Counted from the first letter of the stretch, positions 5,075 to 11,173 are shown. The stretch: DNA of 11,173 nucleotides from RGDT01 sp964630925 (GCA_964630925.1 CAZVZK010000238.1:1-11173), one strand, 5' to 3'. Program-made: numbers and translations. The notes: generated from the letters alone by a model not told the origin.

Positions 5075-5629
5075 ATGAAGTCCGAGAAGGCCGTGACGAT
5101 GAAGCCCGCGAAGGCCATGCAGAGGATCTACGTCTGCGCCCCGGAGTCGGGTTGCCCTGGCCGCGATGACGCCCTCGACATCTTGAAGGAAGGCGGCGTC
5201 GTGCCGAACCTTGGGCGCGACGACTCCGGCCACTACTTGGAATTCCCGGCGGACGCCCCGCAGGTCGGGCACAAGCTCTACGACCGCCAGGGCTACCAGC
5301 ACGGGCACGTCCGCAATCTGAAGGTGACGATGGGCCTGTTCGCCAGCGCCGAGGCCGTGGCCGGCACGGCCGACCTCGCCAGCGCCAAGGACGTGGAGGA
5401 ATTGGTCGAGCGGGTGAACGGCCGGCTGCGCCTGGCCGCCGACGCCATCAGGCGGCTGCTGGGCAACGGCTGGAGTCCGCGCGTCGAGGGCGGGTCGCTC
5501 ACGCTCGTCCCGCCCAAGGGCGTCAGGACGAATGGGCAGGCCGAGAGGGCGATCCGCAGGGCCGGGATCGATCCCAGCACCGTGGGGATCAAGATCGAGC
5601 CGTCCTCGGATGCCTTCGACGATCTGTGA
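5075..5629 (+). CDS. Unknown protein, 184 aa
   Basis: ATG 5075 has AAGGAG (5063-5068) well placed; a second in-frame ATG at 5099 has no comparable SD. I do not recognise the protein. The N-terminal half (YVCAPESGCPGRDDALDIL, then VVPNLGRDDSGHYLEFPADA) is mixed alpha/beta with two Cys; the middle (LASAKDVEELVERVNGRLRL) looks helical; the C-terminal third (LLGNGWSPRVEGGSLTLVPP, then GQAERAIRRAGIDPSTVGI) is again mixed. There is no signal peptide or transmembrane segment. It follows the HTH gene with a 75-base spacer and is probably co-transcribed. An 8-codon frame starting at ATG 5052 ends across its start codon (ATGA overlap), which may be chance or a coupling leader. Confidence 0.7.
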   Translation: MKSEKAVTMKPAKAMQRIYVCAPESGCPGRDDALDILKEGGVVPNLGRDDSGHYLEFPADAPQVGHKLYDRQGYQHGHVRNLKVTMGLFASAEAVAGTADLASAKDVEELVERVNGRLRLAADAIRRLLGNGWSPRVEGGSLTLVPPKGVRTNGQAERAIRRAGIDPSTVGIKIEPSSDAFDDL

Positions 5630-5668
5630 GCCAGGCCCGCCGCCGGCCTCGTGGGCGGTGGCGGGGAA

Positions 5669-5800
5669 ATGGACGACACCGGGAGGGGCGGGCGGAAGCC
5701 CCTTCGCCCCCCGTGCCCACTCTCCGAAGAGCGGCATCAGCGCGAGGCGATGGCCGAGGCCCGCGAGCGGGGGGCCGGGCGTGGCCGTTGGGCTGCGTGA
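5669..5800 (+). CDS. Short ORF with the duplicated tail of the HTH gene
   Basis: A 43-aa frame from ATG 5669 to TGA 5800. Its last 20 residues (REAMAEARERGAGRGRWAA) nearly repeat the end of the HTH protein at 4769-4999 (REALAEARERRAGRGAA), and about 40 bases match with two differences. After the stop, both copies continue with TGACCG and then CAGGCCGG. The first half has no HTH similarity and its SD (GGGGAAA) is poor. This is most likely the remnant of a duplicated HTH gene, possibly still translated. Confidence 0.35.
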   Translation: MDDTGRGGRKPLRPPCPLSEERHQREAMAEARERGAGRGRWAA

Positions 5801-5808
5801 CCGCAGGC

Positions 5809-5829
5809 CGGCCGGGGCGTGCCCGGCCG
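5809..5829 (+). repeat. Intergenic hairpin CGGCCGGG / CCCGGCCG
   Basis: A perfect 8-bp stem with a 5-base loop lies 34 bases before the ATG at 5863. The block GGCCGGCCGGG(G)CGTGCCCGG recurs almost exactly in the spacer before 7266. TCGCCCTT follows at 5838-5845. Confidence 0.5.
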
Positions 5830-5862
5830 CGACGAGGTCGCCCTTTCAGCGGAGACACGAGC

Positions 5863-6321
5863 ATGAAGGCGATGATGAAGGAGGCAGCCTTGCGGCTGGC
5901 CGACTTGGAGCGGAAGCTGTTGGCGCTGGGCGGCGAGGCGGTGAACCTGCCCCGCGTCGAGCCCCACGCCGCCCGGCTCCTGGCGGGCGGGCGGGTGTTC
6001 GACATGCCGGTCAAGATGAAGCGCGGCAAGCCGCACTGCTGCCACGGCAACGCGGCCGCCCTCTGGGCCGAGAACCTGGGGCGGGTGAGGCTGGCCACCG
6101 GCTACGCCCTCTCGCACGGCCGGTGGTTCCAGCACTCCTGGGCGGTCCGCGACGGCCTGCTCTACGAGACGACCGTGGGGCGCGACATGTACTTCGGCGT
6201 GCTGCTCGCCGACGGCGAGGCGCTCAAGTTCTGGTTCGACAACTACCTGCCCCAGCGGTGCCCCGGCCTGGGTGAGCTGATCCAGGCCATCAGCAGGAAG
6301 GCGGCCCAGGCGGCCGCGTGA
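5863..6321 (+). CDS. Conserved-looking hypothetical protein, 152 aa
   Basis: Start chosen at ATG 5863 with GGAG at 5851-5854 (spacing 8); the frame is open further upstream but without an SD. After an N-terminal helix (residues 5-22), the conserved-looking block is KPHCCHGNAAALW (about 56-68), then LATGYALSHGRWFQHSW, YETTVGRDMYFGVLL and KFWFDNYLP. I recall this succession (H-x-N-x-x-LW, TGYALS-W-xHSW, ETT-R-x-YFG) from uncharacterised bacterial proteins, but I cannot name a Pfam entry or function. The paired Cys59-Cys60 and several His could bind a metal. There is no membrane segment. It lies in the same orientation as its neighbours, with a hairpin spacer on each side. Confidence 0.7.
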   Translation: MKAMMKEAALRLADLERKLLALGGEAVNLPRVEPHAARLLAGGRVFDMPVKMKRGKPHCCHGNAAALWAENLGRVRLATGYALSHGRWFQHSWAVRDGLLYETTVGRDMYFGVLLADGEALKFWFDNYLPQRCPGLGELIQAISRKAAQAAA

Positions 6322-6330
6322 GGCGAAGTC

Positions 6331-6364
6331 GGCGGGAGGCCGGCCGCCGTGGCCGGCCCCCGCC
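6331..6364 (+). repeat. Intergenic hairpin with GGCCGGCC arms
   Basis: GGCCGGCC (6338-6345), loop GCCGT, GGCCGGCC (6351-6358), extended by six more pairs (GGCGGG with CCCGCC) after one bulged A, for 14 pairs in all. It starts 10 bases after the preceding stop codon and ends 36 bases before the ATG at 6401. TCGCCCT follows at 6381-6387. Confidence 0.55.
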
Positions 6365-6400
6365 TGCCGCATCAGACTGGTCGCCCTCGGAGCTTTCACG

Positions 6401-7165
6401 ATGACGACGATGACCACCGGCGCGGACGGCACTGCCCGCCGCGACCGCGCTTCCGCCCGCGAGCGGCGCGGGCTGCTGCTGTACACCCGCCAGGGGGCGG
6501 AGCTGCTCGACCTGTCCCCGGCACACTTCCGCGAGCTGATGGACCGCCAGGGCATCGAGCCGGAGGCGACGTGCCCCAACCCGCATCGCGCCTCCGGCCC
6601 GGAGTGCCTGCTGTGGCCGCCGGAGGCCGTCCGGGCGCTGGCGGGCGGCCCCGAGGTCGCCGCGCTCCAGGCACGCCGCAAGGCGGCCCACGACGCCAAG
6701 GCCCGCAAGGCGGACACCCGCCGCGAGGCGATGGAGGCCCGCTACCCCGATTGGCGCGACGCCCTCGCCCCGGCTGCGGAGGCGATGTTCTCGCTCAACC
6801 GCTACGCCAAGCACGGCACCTGCCTCCGCTCGCACAGGGCGGCCATCTACGCCCTGAAGAACAGGCTCGTGCGGGCGCTGCACGAGCTGGGCAAGGCGAC
6901 CGAGATCATCCACCACTCCGTGTACGGCAGCAGGTACGTCGCCTTCAGGTTCACGGTGGGCGGCCGCGCCTACTCCTGGCACCAGCCCAGGCACCTGGTG
7001 GACTGGCCCTACGAGGTGACCGCCCGTGGCAGCGCCTGGGAGCCGGACGACGAGGAGAAGCCGGTGCCCCTCGCGGCCCGCATGTTCGCCGACGCCAAGG
7101 CGCTGGTCGCCTGGGTGGTCGGCCGGCACGAGGCGGCCCGGATGCAGACGCGCCCGCCGTCGTGA
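6401..7165 (+). CDS. Unknown two-part protein with an HTH-like N-terminus
   Basis: 254 aa from ATG 6401 (GGAG at 6389-6392); ATG 6410 is a second possible start. Residues of about 28-88 (LYTRQGAELLDLSPAHFRELM, then CLLWPPEAVRALAGG) resemble the MerR/Xis-like HTH arrangement in which a W-P pair follows the wing, with two Cys (CPNPHRASGPEC). A charged helix (KAAHDAKARKADTRREAMEA) links it to a C-terminal region of about 130 residues with many aromatics (LNRYAKHGTCLRSHRAAIY, YVAFRFTVGGRAYSWHQP, HLVDWPYEV). I do not recognise that region; it looks like a compact alpha/beta fold with possible His/Cys functional residues. No membrane segment. A DNA-binding role is inferred only from the N-terminus. 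Confidence 0.65.
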   Translation: MTTMTTGADGTARRDRASARERRGLLLYTRQGAELLDLSPAHFRELMDRQGIEPEATCPNPHRASGPECLLWPPEAVRALAGGPEVAALQARRKAAHDAKARKADTRREAMEARYPDWRDALAPAAEAMFSLNRYAKHGTCLRSHRAAIYALKNRLVRALHELGKATEIIHHSVYGSRYVAFRFTVGGRAYSWHQPRHLVDWPYEVTARGSAWEPDDEEKPVPLAARMFADAKALVAWVVGRHEAARMQTRPPS

Positions 7166-7193
7166 GCCACGGATCGCCTGGGGACGATAACGG

Positions 7194-7215
7194 CCGGCCG
7201 GGCGTGCCCGGCCGG
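7194..7215 (+). repeat. Intergenic hairpin CCGGCCGGGC / GCCCGGCCGG
   Basis: A perfect 10-bp inverted repeat (7194-7203 and 7206-7215), 28 bases after the stop of the preceding gene and 50 bases before the ATG at 7266. Its sequence matches the 5809-5829 hairpin closely. TCGCCCTT follows at 7242-7249. Confidence 0.55.
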
Positions 7216-7265
7216 GCATCAGGAGCATGTCGCCCGTGTAATCGCCCTTCGACAGGAGAGAGCCG

Positions 7266-8240
7266 ATGGCGGGCAAGAACAGCAAGCCGGCGAAGAGCCG
7301 GCCGGACTACCGCTGGGAGTACATCTTGGAGGCGGCGGCCAAGCCGGCGTCGCGGTGGCTGAGGGGCCTGAAGGTGCCGACGTGGCGGCCCGTCGCCGCC
7401 CTGATGCGCCACGTCGGCCGCCGTGCCGTGCGCCGGATGTGCCGGGAATTCGGCGAGAGGCGGCCGGGGCGGGGCGAGCCCAAGGAGCGGGCCGTGAAGC
7501 GGCTCCTGGAGTACCTCGTTGCCCACCTGGAGGAGCGGGGGGCGTGCATGTCGCGGCCCGGTGACGCCGGGCCGGAATTCTGCCCTGTCGTCGGCGCGGA
7601 AGCCAGGCGGCCGAAGCCCGAGGGCGGCGTGACGAGGCCGCAGGCCCCGGCTGTCGCCGCCCACGCCGCGCCGCCGCCGAAGTACGAGTGGGGCATGGGG
7701 GTGCGGCCGGGCGACGCCGCCTTGCTCGCCTCCTTCACCGCCGGCCGCGCCCCCGCCTGGGCGGCCGGCGACATCGCCAGCCGCGCCGGCGGGGCGGGTC
7801 CGGCGGTCCTCGTCGCCCAGGCCGGGGGCCGCCCCGCCGGCTTCCTTGCATGCGACATCGCCACCCGCATCGCCGGCCCGCGCCGTGCCCTGCACGTCAC
7901 GATGACCATCCTCCACATGGCCGTCGATCCGAGGCGGAGGCTGGAGGGCGTCGGGCGGTTCCTGATCGATGCCGTGGCCGGCTCGCTGGCCAGCAACGAG
8001 GGCCGCCCCACGCACCCCGCCGGCCGCGTCCGGGTCCGGGCGGTAGTACCCGAGGGGTGGCTCGACGCCCAGCTCTTCCTGCGTGCCATCGGCTTTCGCG
8101 CGCCCGTGGAGAACGCGGTGCGGCGGGCCCCTTTCGACGCCCACGACGGCGACGGCTACGTCATGGTGCGCGACCGCCACTGGGGCCGGGCCGACCCCGC
8201 TTCCGATGGCGTGCCGGACAGCGGGGTGGTGGCCGCCTGA
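7266..8240 (+). CDS. GNAT-family acetyltransferase with a basic N-terminal domain
   Basis: 324 aa from ATG 7266 (SD AGGAGAG). The C-terminal half is a GNAT fold: strands VLVAQAGGRPAGFLACDI and HVTMTILHMAVDP, then the acetyl-CoA motif A, R225-LEGVG-R231 (the R/Q-x-x-G-x-G/A signature), followed by a helix, the strand RVRVRAVVP and LFLRAIGFRA near the end. The substrate cannot be told. The first ~95 residues are basic and helical (RHVGRRAVRRMCREF, ERAVKRLLEYLVAHLEERG) and of unknown family, linked by a Pro/Ala stretch. An internal ATG at 7548 has GGAGGAG upstream, so the GNAT part might also be made alone. In this setting an antitoxin-type partner is not evident, so a GNAT toxin is not supported. 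Confidence 0.75.
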   Translation: MAGKNSKPAKSRPDYRWEYILEAAAKPASRWLRGLKVPTWRPVAALMRHVGRRAVRRMCREFGERRPGRGEPKERAVKRLLEYLVAHLEERGACMSRPGDAGPEFCPVVGAEARRPKPEGGVTRPQAPAVAAHAAPPPKYEWGMGVRPGDAALLASFTAGRAPAWAAGDIASRAGGAGPAVLVAQAGGRPAGFLACDIATRIAGPRRALHVTMTILHMAVDPRRRLEGVGRFLIDAVAGSLASNEGRPTHPAGRVRVRAVVPEGWLDAQLFLRAIGFRAPVENAVRRAPFDAHDGDGYVMVRDRHWGRADPASDGVPDSGVVAA

Positions 8241-8272
8241 TAAGGCCGGCTGCCGCCCTGTAGACGCGATGC

Positions 8273-8299
8273 CCCCGCCGCCTGCCGCAGGCGGCGGGG
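8273..8299 (+). repeat. Intergenic hairpin, 12-bp perfect stem
   Basis: CCCCGCCGCCTG (8273-8284), loop CCG, CAGGCGGCGGGG (8288-8299). This is one of the most stable stems in the window, placed between the GNAT gene and the gene at 8358. It has no T-run, so it is probably not a classical terminator. Confidence 0.55.
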
Positions 8300-8357
8300 T
8301 AGGTCAGCCCAGCCCGCGCCCCTGGACCGCCCGACGAACACCACAAGGAGCATGACC

Positions 8358-8696
8358 ATGCCGTCACCCGCCACGCCGCCCGCCCAATCGCGCCCGCCGG
8401 CCGTCAGCCCCGAGCCGGCCACGGTGCGTTTGCTCGCCCGCCTCCTGGCCGCCGACTACCCCGGCGGCGACCGCCTCCTGGACGGCATCGCCTTCATGGA
8501 CGCCGTCGCCGACGCCCACGGGTGGCCCACAAGCATCCTCGGCGTCCAGCTCTGGAGGCGCTGTCTCGCCTGGCGGGCGGCCCAAGCGGGCCGCCTGCCG
8601 GCGGGCGGCGCGGCCGCCGAGGCTGAGGCGTGGACGACGCCCGACAGGCTGCTGCGGGCCTTGCTGGGCGGCCGGCAACAGGCGGACGCGGCGTGA
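8358..8696 (+). CDS. Unknown small protein, 112 aa
   Basis: Start chosen at ATG 8358: AAGGAG (8345-8350) sits seven bases upstream, whereas the ATG at 8352 is only one base from it. I recognise no family. The N-terminal 20 residues are Pro/Ala-rich and probably disordered; residues of about 23-80 (TVRLLARLLAADYPGGDRLL, then FMDAVADAHGWPTSILGVQL, then WRRCLAWRAAQ) look like a bundle of three or four helices, and the end (TPDRLLRALLGGRQQ) is another helix. It could be a small DNA- or protein-binding module. It is plus-strand like its neighbours, with hairpin spacers before and after it. Confidence 0.6.
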   Translation: MPSPATPPAQSRPPAVSPEPATVRLLARLLAADYPGGDRLLDGIAFMDAVADAHGWPTSILGVQLWRRCLAWRAAQAGRLPAGGAAAEAEAWTTPDRLLRALLGGRQQADAA

Positions 8697-8737
8697 GGCT
8701 GAGTGTTCGCGCCGATCCCGCTGCCGGCGCGTGGGTG

Positions 8738-8755
8738 TCAGCGCACGGGCGCTGA
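8738..8755 (+). repeat. Intergenic hairpin TCAGCGC-ACGG-GCGCTGA
   Basis: A perfect 7-bp stem with a 4-base loop, 42 bases after the stop at 8696. It is followed by AGGCCGGCAGG, the spacer motif seen elsewhere. The 160-base spacer shows no other gene. Confidence 0.4.
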
Positions 8756-8855
8756 GGCCGGCAGGCTGGAGGAGGGTGCCCTTCGTGCCCCCGGCCGGGC
8801 ATGGTAGGCTGCGGCCCGCCGATGAGGGAATTCACCCGAGAGGGGAGGGACAGCG

Positions 8856-9095
8856 ATGACGGACTACCTGACTACCACCGGCGCGGCCGGCCACATCACC
8901 GAGCAGCAAGGCCACGAGGTCCTCGGCTGGCAGGTGCGCCGCGCCTACGAGACCCGTGAGATGCCGGAGCCGGTCACCAGGGCCGGCCAGTACCGACTCA
9001 TCGCCCGAGAAGACCTGCCCGCCCTGGCCGAGGCCCTGCGGCGGATGGGCTACCTGCCGTCGCGGGCCGGCACGGCCGCCCCCGCCGTCGCCTGA
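8856..9095 (+). CDS. Second Xis/MerR-like helix-turn-helix protein
   Basis: 79 aa from ATG 8856, with a strong SD (GAGGGGAGGGA) upstream. The fold order is an N-terminal helix, HTH-like VLGWQVRRAYETREM, wing PEPVTRAGQYRLIAREDLP, and a terminal helix LPALAEALRRMGYL. The pattern x-R-AYE-x-RE-x-PEP-x-R-x-G-x-YR-I-x-x-x-DLP is that of small MerR-type or excisionase proteins (R-hydrophobic-DLP at the end of the wing). It probably acts as an Xis, an activator of the downstream primase gene, or an origin factor. Its stop codon lies in the loop of a strong hairpin (9082-9106). Confidence 0.7.
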   Translation: MTDYLTTTGAAGHITEQQGHEVLGWQVRRAYETREMPEPVTRAGQYRLIAREDLPALAEALRRMGYLPSRAGTAAPAVA

Positions 9096-9132
9096 AGCGA
9101 CGGCGGCCCGGTGCCTGCCGCACCGGGCCGCC
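9082..9132 (+). promoter_or_regulatory. Two overlapping, mutually exclusive hairpins
   Basis: Hairpin A: 9082-9091 with 9097-9106, 10 perfect pairs, the loop CTGAA holding the TGA stop of the preceding gene. Hairpin B: 9102-9114 with 9120-9132, 13 perfect pairs, loop CTGCC. The two share bases 9102-9106, so only one can form. A ribosome at the stop codon would melt A and free B. B may end or attenuate transcription ahead of the primase gene, though no clean T-run follows. Confidence 0.55.
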
Positions 9133-9210
9133 TGAATGGCTTTCCACCTTCCATCCCCATTTCCGACGCCCGCAGGCCGCCAGCATGCCGGGCATCTTGG
9201 AGACCACTGA

Positions 9211-9297
9211 ATGGATAGCACTGTCCCGTGCGGCGCGCAAGCCCGCGCCGCCTGCTCCCCCGCGCGCCGCGCCGGCGAGGGGGTGGCCCGTGTCTGA
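9211..9297 (+). CDS. Possible 28-aa leader ORF overlapping the primase start
   Basis: ATG 9211 has GGAG eight bases upstream (9199-9202) and opens a frame of 28 residues beginning MDSTVPCGAQ. It stops at TGA 9297, overlapping the GTG of the primase-like gene by 8 bases. This would couple translation of the two. However, the primase frame itself is open back to an in-frame ATG at 9185, so this short frame may be chance. Confidence 0.25.
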   Translation: MDSTVPCGAQARAACSPARRAGEGVARV

Positions 9298-11173
9298 CCT
9301 GGTCAACGCCACCCCCTCGCGCCGCTGCCCGATCTGCGACTGCGGCAGCTCCTGCACCTGGAAGCGCGACCTCTCCCTGGTGATGTGCCACCGACGGCAC
9401 GGCGAGCCCGTACCCGGCCACACCTTCATCCGGGAGTCCGACAGCCACAACAACTGGGGCATCTACGTCCGCGACGACTGCCTCCACCGCCGGGGCGATT
9501 CGACACACGCTTCGCCCTCCGACCCCTGCCCCGTCTGCCGCCAGGGCGGCCCAGGCTGCCGCCGGACCGACGACGGGCTGGTGATCTGCCAGGCCCGGTT
9601 CCAGGGCGACAGGGTCAAGGGCTGGAAGTGCGTCGGGACCTCCCAGAAGGACCGCAAGGGCCTGTGGCGGCGCGAGGGCGACGCCCGGCGCGGCGCGGCC
9701 CGGCGCTCGCCCGCCGGCCACGGCCCCGACGACGGGCCGCCCAAGCTGGACTTCCCCTCCCTGGCGCGGCAGCGCCACCTCCGCGCCCTGGGGGGCGGGC
9801 ACCTGGCCCGACTGGCGGCCCGCCTCGGCGTCAGGGCCGGCGAGCTGGCGGCCATTGCCGTCGGCCACGACACCAGCCGCTTCGGCTACCGCCTGGTCCT
9901 CAACGCGGACACGGAGTCCGGCATCGACTGGGAGCGCTACCCCATCGAGGGCGAGGGCTGGTGCTTCCCGGAGCGGGACGCCGCCGGGGCGGTCGTCGGC
10001 CTGAAGTTCAGGCTGTTGCAGCCCGGCGGGAAGGACTTGCAGCGGTACGAGGAGACCAGCAGCCCCGGCCTGTGCTACCCCGACGGCTGGGAGGCCCGGC
10101 TCGGCCCGGTCTTCATCGTCGAGGGCGGCTCGGACACGGCGGCCCTGCTGACGATGGGGCTGTGCGTCATCGGCAGGCCGGACAGCAAGGGGGGCCTCGA
10201 CATCCTCGTCGAGCTGCTGGCGCGGGTGCCCCACGGCCGCCCCATCGTGGTCCTCGGCGAGAACGACGGACGCCTGGACGAAAAGGAGGAGTGGCGGCAC
10301 CCAGGCCGCGACGGTGCGATCCACATCGCCGAGGGGCTGGCGCGGAGGCTGGGCCGCCCGGTGATGTGGTCGATGCCCCCCTCCGGGAAGGACGCGCGGG
10401 ACTGGCTTATCGCCCAGGGGGTTGACCCCGAGGACCGCGAGGCGACGCGCCTCTGCGGCCGCCGCTTCGCCGAGGACGTGCTGGGGACGGCGGGCACGGC
10501 CGTGGCCGACGAGCCGCCCGAGGAGGCCCCGGCGGTGCCGGCGGCCGCCCCCGCCGCGTCGCCCGAGGACGAGGGGCCGGAGGGCGATGGCCCGAACGAC
10601 GCCGCGCCGCCCACCCGCCGCGACCTGGCCGTCGGGGCGGCCCTCCAGCTCGGCATGAAGCCTCTTGGCGTCCTGCCCGGCGGGACGGTGCTGTTCGCCC
10701 GCCCCGCATCGGGCCGCCTCGTCTACGTCCTGCCCGGCCGGGAGCCTGGCCCCGGCAGGGCGTCTCCCTGGTGGCCGTACCTGGCGGGGGCGGCCAGGCG
10801 GCGCGGCTTCGCCACCCGCGCGGAGGTCGAGAACGCCGAGCTGGCCGCCTGGGCGGCGGATTGCGGCGACGAGGAGGACGTGGCCCGGCTGCTGGCGGAG
10901 GGCGAGGGCATCGGGCCGGGCGAGGACGCCGACCTGGACGAGGCGCTGGCCGGCCTCGCGGGCGGCCGGCCGGACGACGGCCCCGCCGCCGCCGACACGG
11001 CCCCGGCGGCCCCGGCCGGTGGCCGCGATGACGGCGGGGGAATCGGGGGCCAGGCGGCGGGGGGCCACGGCGGGGAGGGTGGCGAGGCGTGCGGCGGCCC
11101 CCCCGGCGCGGCCGGGCCGCCGGCCCCCCGGCCGCCCGACCCCGGGCCCCCCGCCCACGGGCCGCCCGCCCCC
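9290..11173 (+). CDS. Toprim primase-like protein with two zinc ribbons (3' end cut off)
   Basis: At least 628 aa; the frame runs off the window. GTG 9290 has the good SD GAGGGGG (9277-9283); an in-frame ATG at 9185 would add 35 Pro/Ala-rich residues but lacks an SD. Order of parts: Cys cluster C13-x2-C16-x-C18-x3-C22-x10-C33; a second ribbon with C80-x2-C83-x6-C90-x9-C100; a conserved region (WERYPIEGEGWCFPERDAAG, then VVGLKFRLL); a Toprim domain with FIVEGGSDTAALL (E278), VVLGENDGR (E324, D326 in place of D-x-D) and GKDARDWL (K367, D368, D371); an acidic Pro/Ala linker; an unknown C-terminal region; and a Gly/Pro/Ala-rich end. Zinc ribbon plus Toprim is the layout of DnaG-type and mobile-element primases. 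No helicase domain is seen; the RepA-like ATPase at 3137 could supply that. Confidence 0.8.
   Translation, partial: MSDLVNATPSRRCPICDCGSSCTWKRDLSLVMCHRRHGEPVPGHTFIRESDSHNNWGIYVRDDCLHRRGDSTHASPSDPCPVCRQGGPGCRRTDDGLVICQARFQGDRVKGWKCVGTSQKDRKGLWRREGDARRGAARRSPAGHGPDDGPPKLDFPSLARQRHLRALGGGHLARLAARLGVRAGELAAIAVGHDTSRFGYRLVLNADTESGIDWERYPIEGEGWCFPERDAAGAVVGLKFRLLQPGGKDLQRYEETSSPGLCYPDGWEARLGPVFIVEGGSDTAALLTMGLCVIGRPDSKGGLDILVELLARVPHGRPIVVLGENDGRLDEKEEWRHPGRDGAIHIAEGLARRLGRPVMWSMPPSGKDARDWLIAQGVDPEDREATRLCGRRFAEDVLGTAGTAVADEPPEEAPAVPAAAPAASPEDEGPEGDGPNDAAPPTRRDLAVGAALQLGMKPLGVLPGGTVLFARPASGRLVYVLPGREPGPGRASPWWPYLAGAARRRGFATRAEVENAELAAWAADCGDEEDVARLLAEGEGIGPGEDADLDEALAGLAGGRPDDGPAAADTAPAAPAGGRDDGGGIGGQAAGGHGGEGGEACGGPPGAAGPPAPRPPDPGPPAHGPPAP

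Noticed and set aside
5809..8299. Integron gene cassettes with attC sites
   Set aside because: The spacer hairpins are perfect short stems without recognisable R/L core sites or the bulged bases of attC, and no integron integrase is visible; kept only as a remote idea.
7266..8358. GNAT toxin-antitoxin pair
   Set aside because: GNAT toxins are usually about 160-180 aa with an adjacent RHH or HTH antitoxin gene; here the protein is 324 aa and neither neighbour looks like an antitoxin.
9050..11158. 702-codon minus-strand open frame opposite the primase-like gene
   Set aside because: The plus strand shows zinc ribbons and Toprim motifs; the minus frame is low-complexity Gly/Ala/Val-rich and lacks recognisable domains.

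Overview
The window is very GC-rich, with G/C-biased third codon positions, GTG/TTG starts and good Shine-Dalgarno (SD) sites. Several features point to a Gemmataceae-like planctomycete: the tail of a leucine-rich-repeat protein ending in ALRARFGDRVRL, the P-loop variant GPPKVLKTS, and the style of the small HTH proteins. This placement rests on pattern recognition, not on a search. I read the window as one end of an integrated mobile element that carries its own replication module.

Layout. At 53-98 (minus strand) lies the 3' half of a tRNA-Lys(CTT) with no 5' half. This is the usual scar of a tyrosine-integrase element inserted into a tRNA gene, so 1-52 would be chromosome and everything to the right would be element. 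Nested inverted repeats and a short direct repeat follow (105-271). A small XRE-type repressor (minus, 349-618) is divergent from a two-gene unit on the plus strand: a YodC/DUF2158-like small protein (791-1048) and a TnpB with intact RuvC and zinc-finger residues (1063-2223). An 18-bp hairpin directly after tnpB (2249-2286) looks like the transposon right end and omega-RNA 3' end. It abuts the truncated tail of an LRR gene (2296-2535).

The replication module starts with a promoter and a 17-bp near-perfect hairpin, followed by a small gene (2818-3150) translationally coupled to a RepA-like P-loop ATPase/helicase (3137-4384). Directly downstream is an array of GGATGATC-type repeats with a perfect 26-bp palindrome (4390-4560), which is a strong origin candidate. 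A run of plus-strand genes follows, separated by short spacers that mostly carry a GGCCGG-rich hairpin: an Xis/MerR-like HTH protein (4769), unknown proteins (5075, 5863, 6401, 8358), a GNAT-domain protein (7266) and a second Xis-like HTH protein (8856). The window ends inside a primase-like protein (9290 onward) with two zinc ribbons and a Toprim domain, which runs off the end in extremely GC-rich Pro/Gly/Ala-coding sequence.

How the parts may work together (inference): the RepA-like ATPase would act at the repeat array as helicase or initiator, the Toprim protein would prime, the HTH proteins would serve excision or copy control, and the tRNA scar marks the integration site. No integrase is visible in the window; it would be expected beyond the right edge or at the other end of the element.
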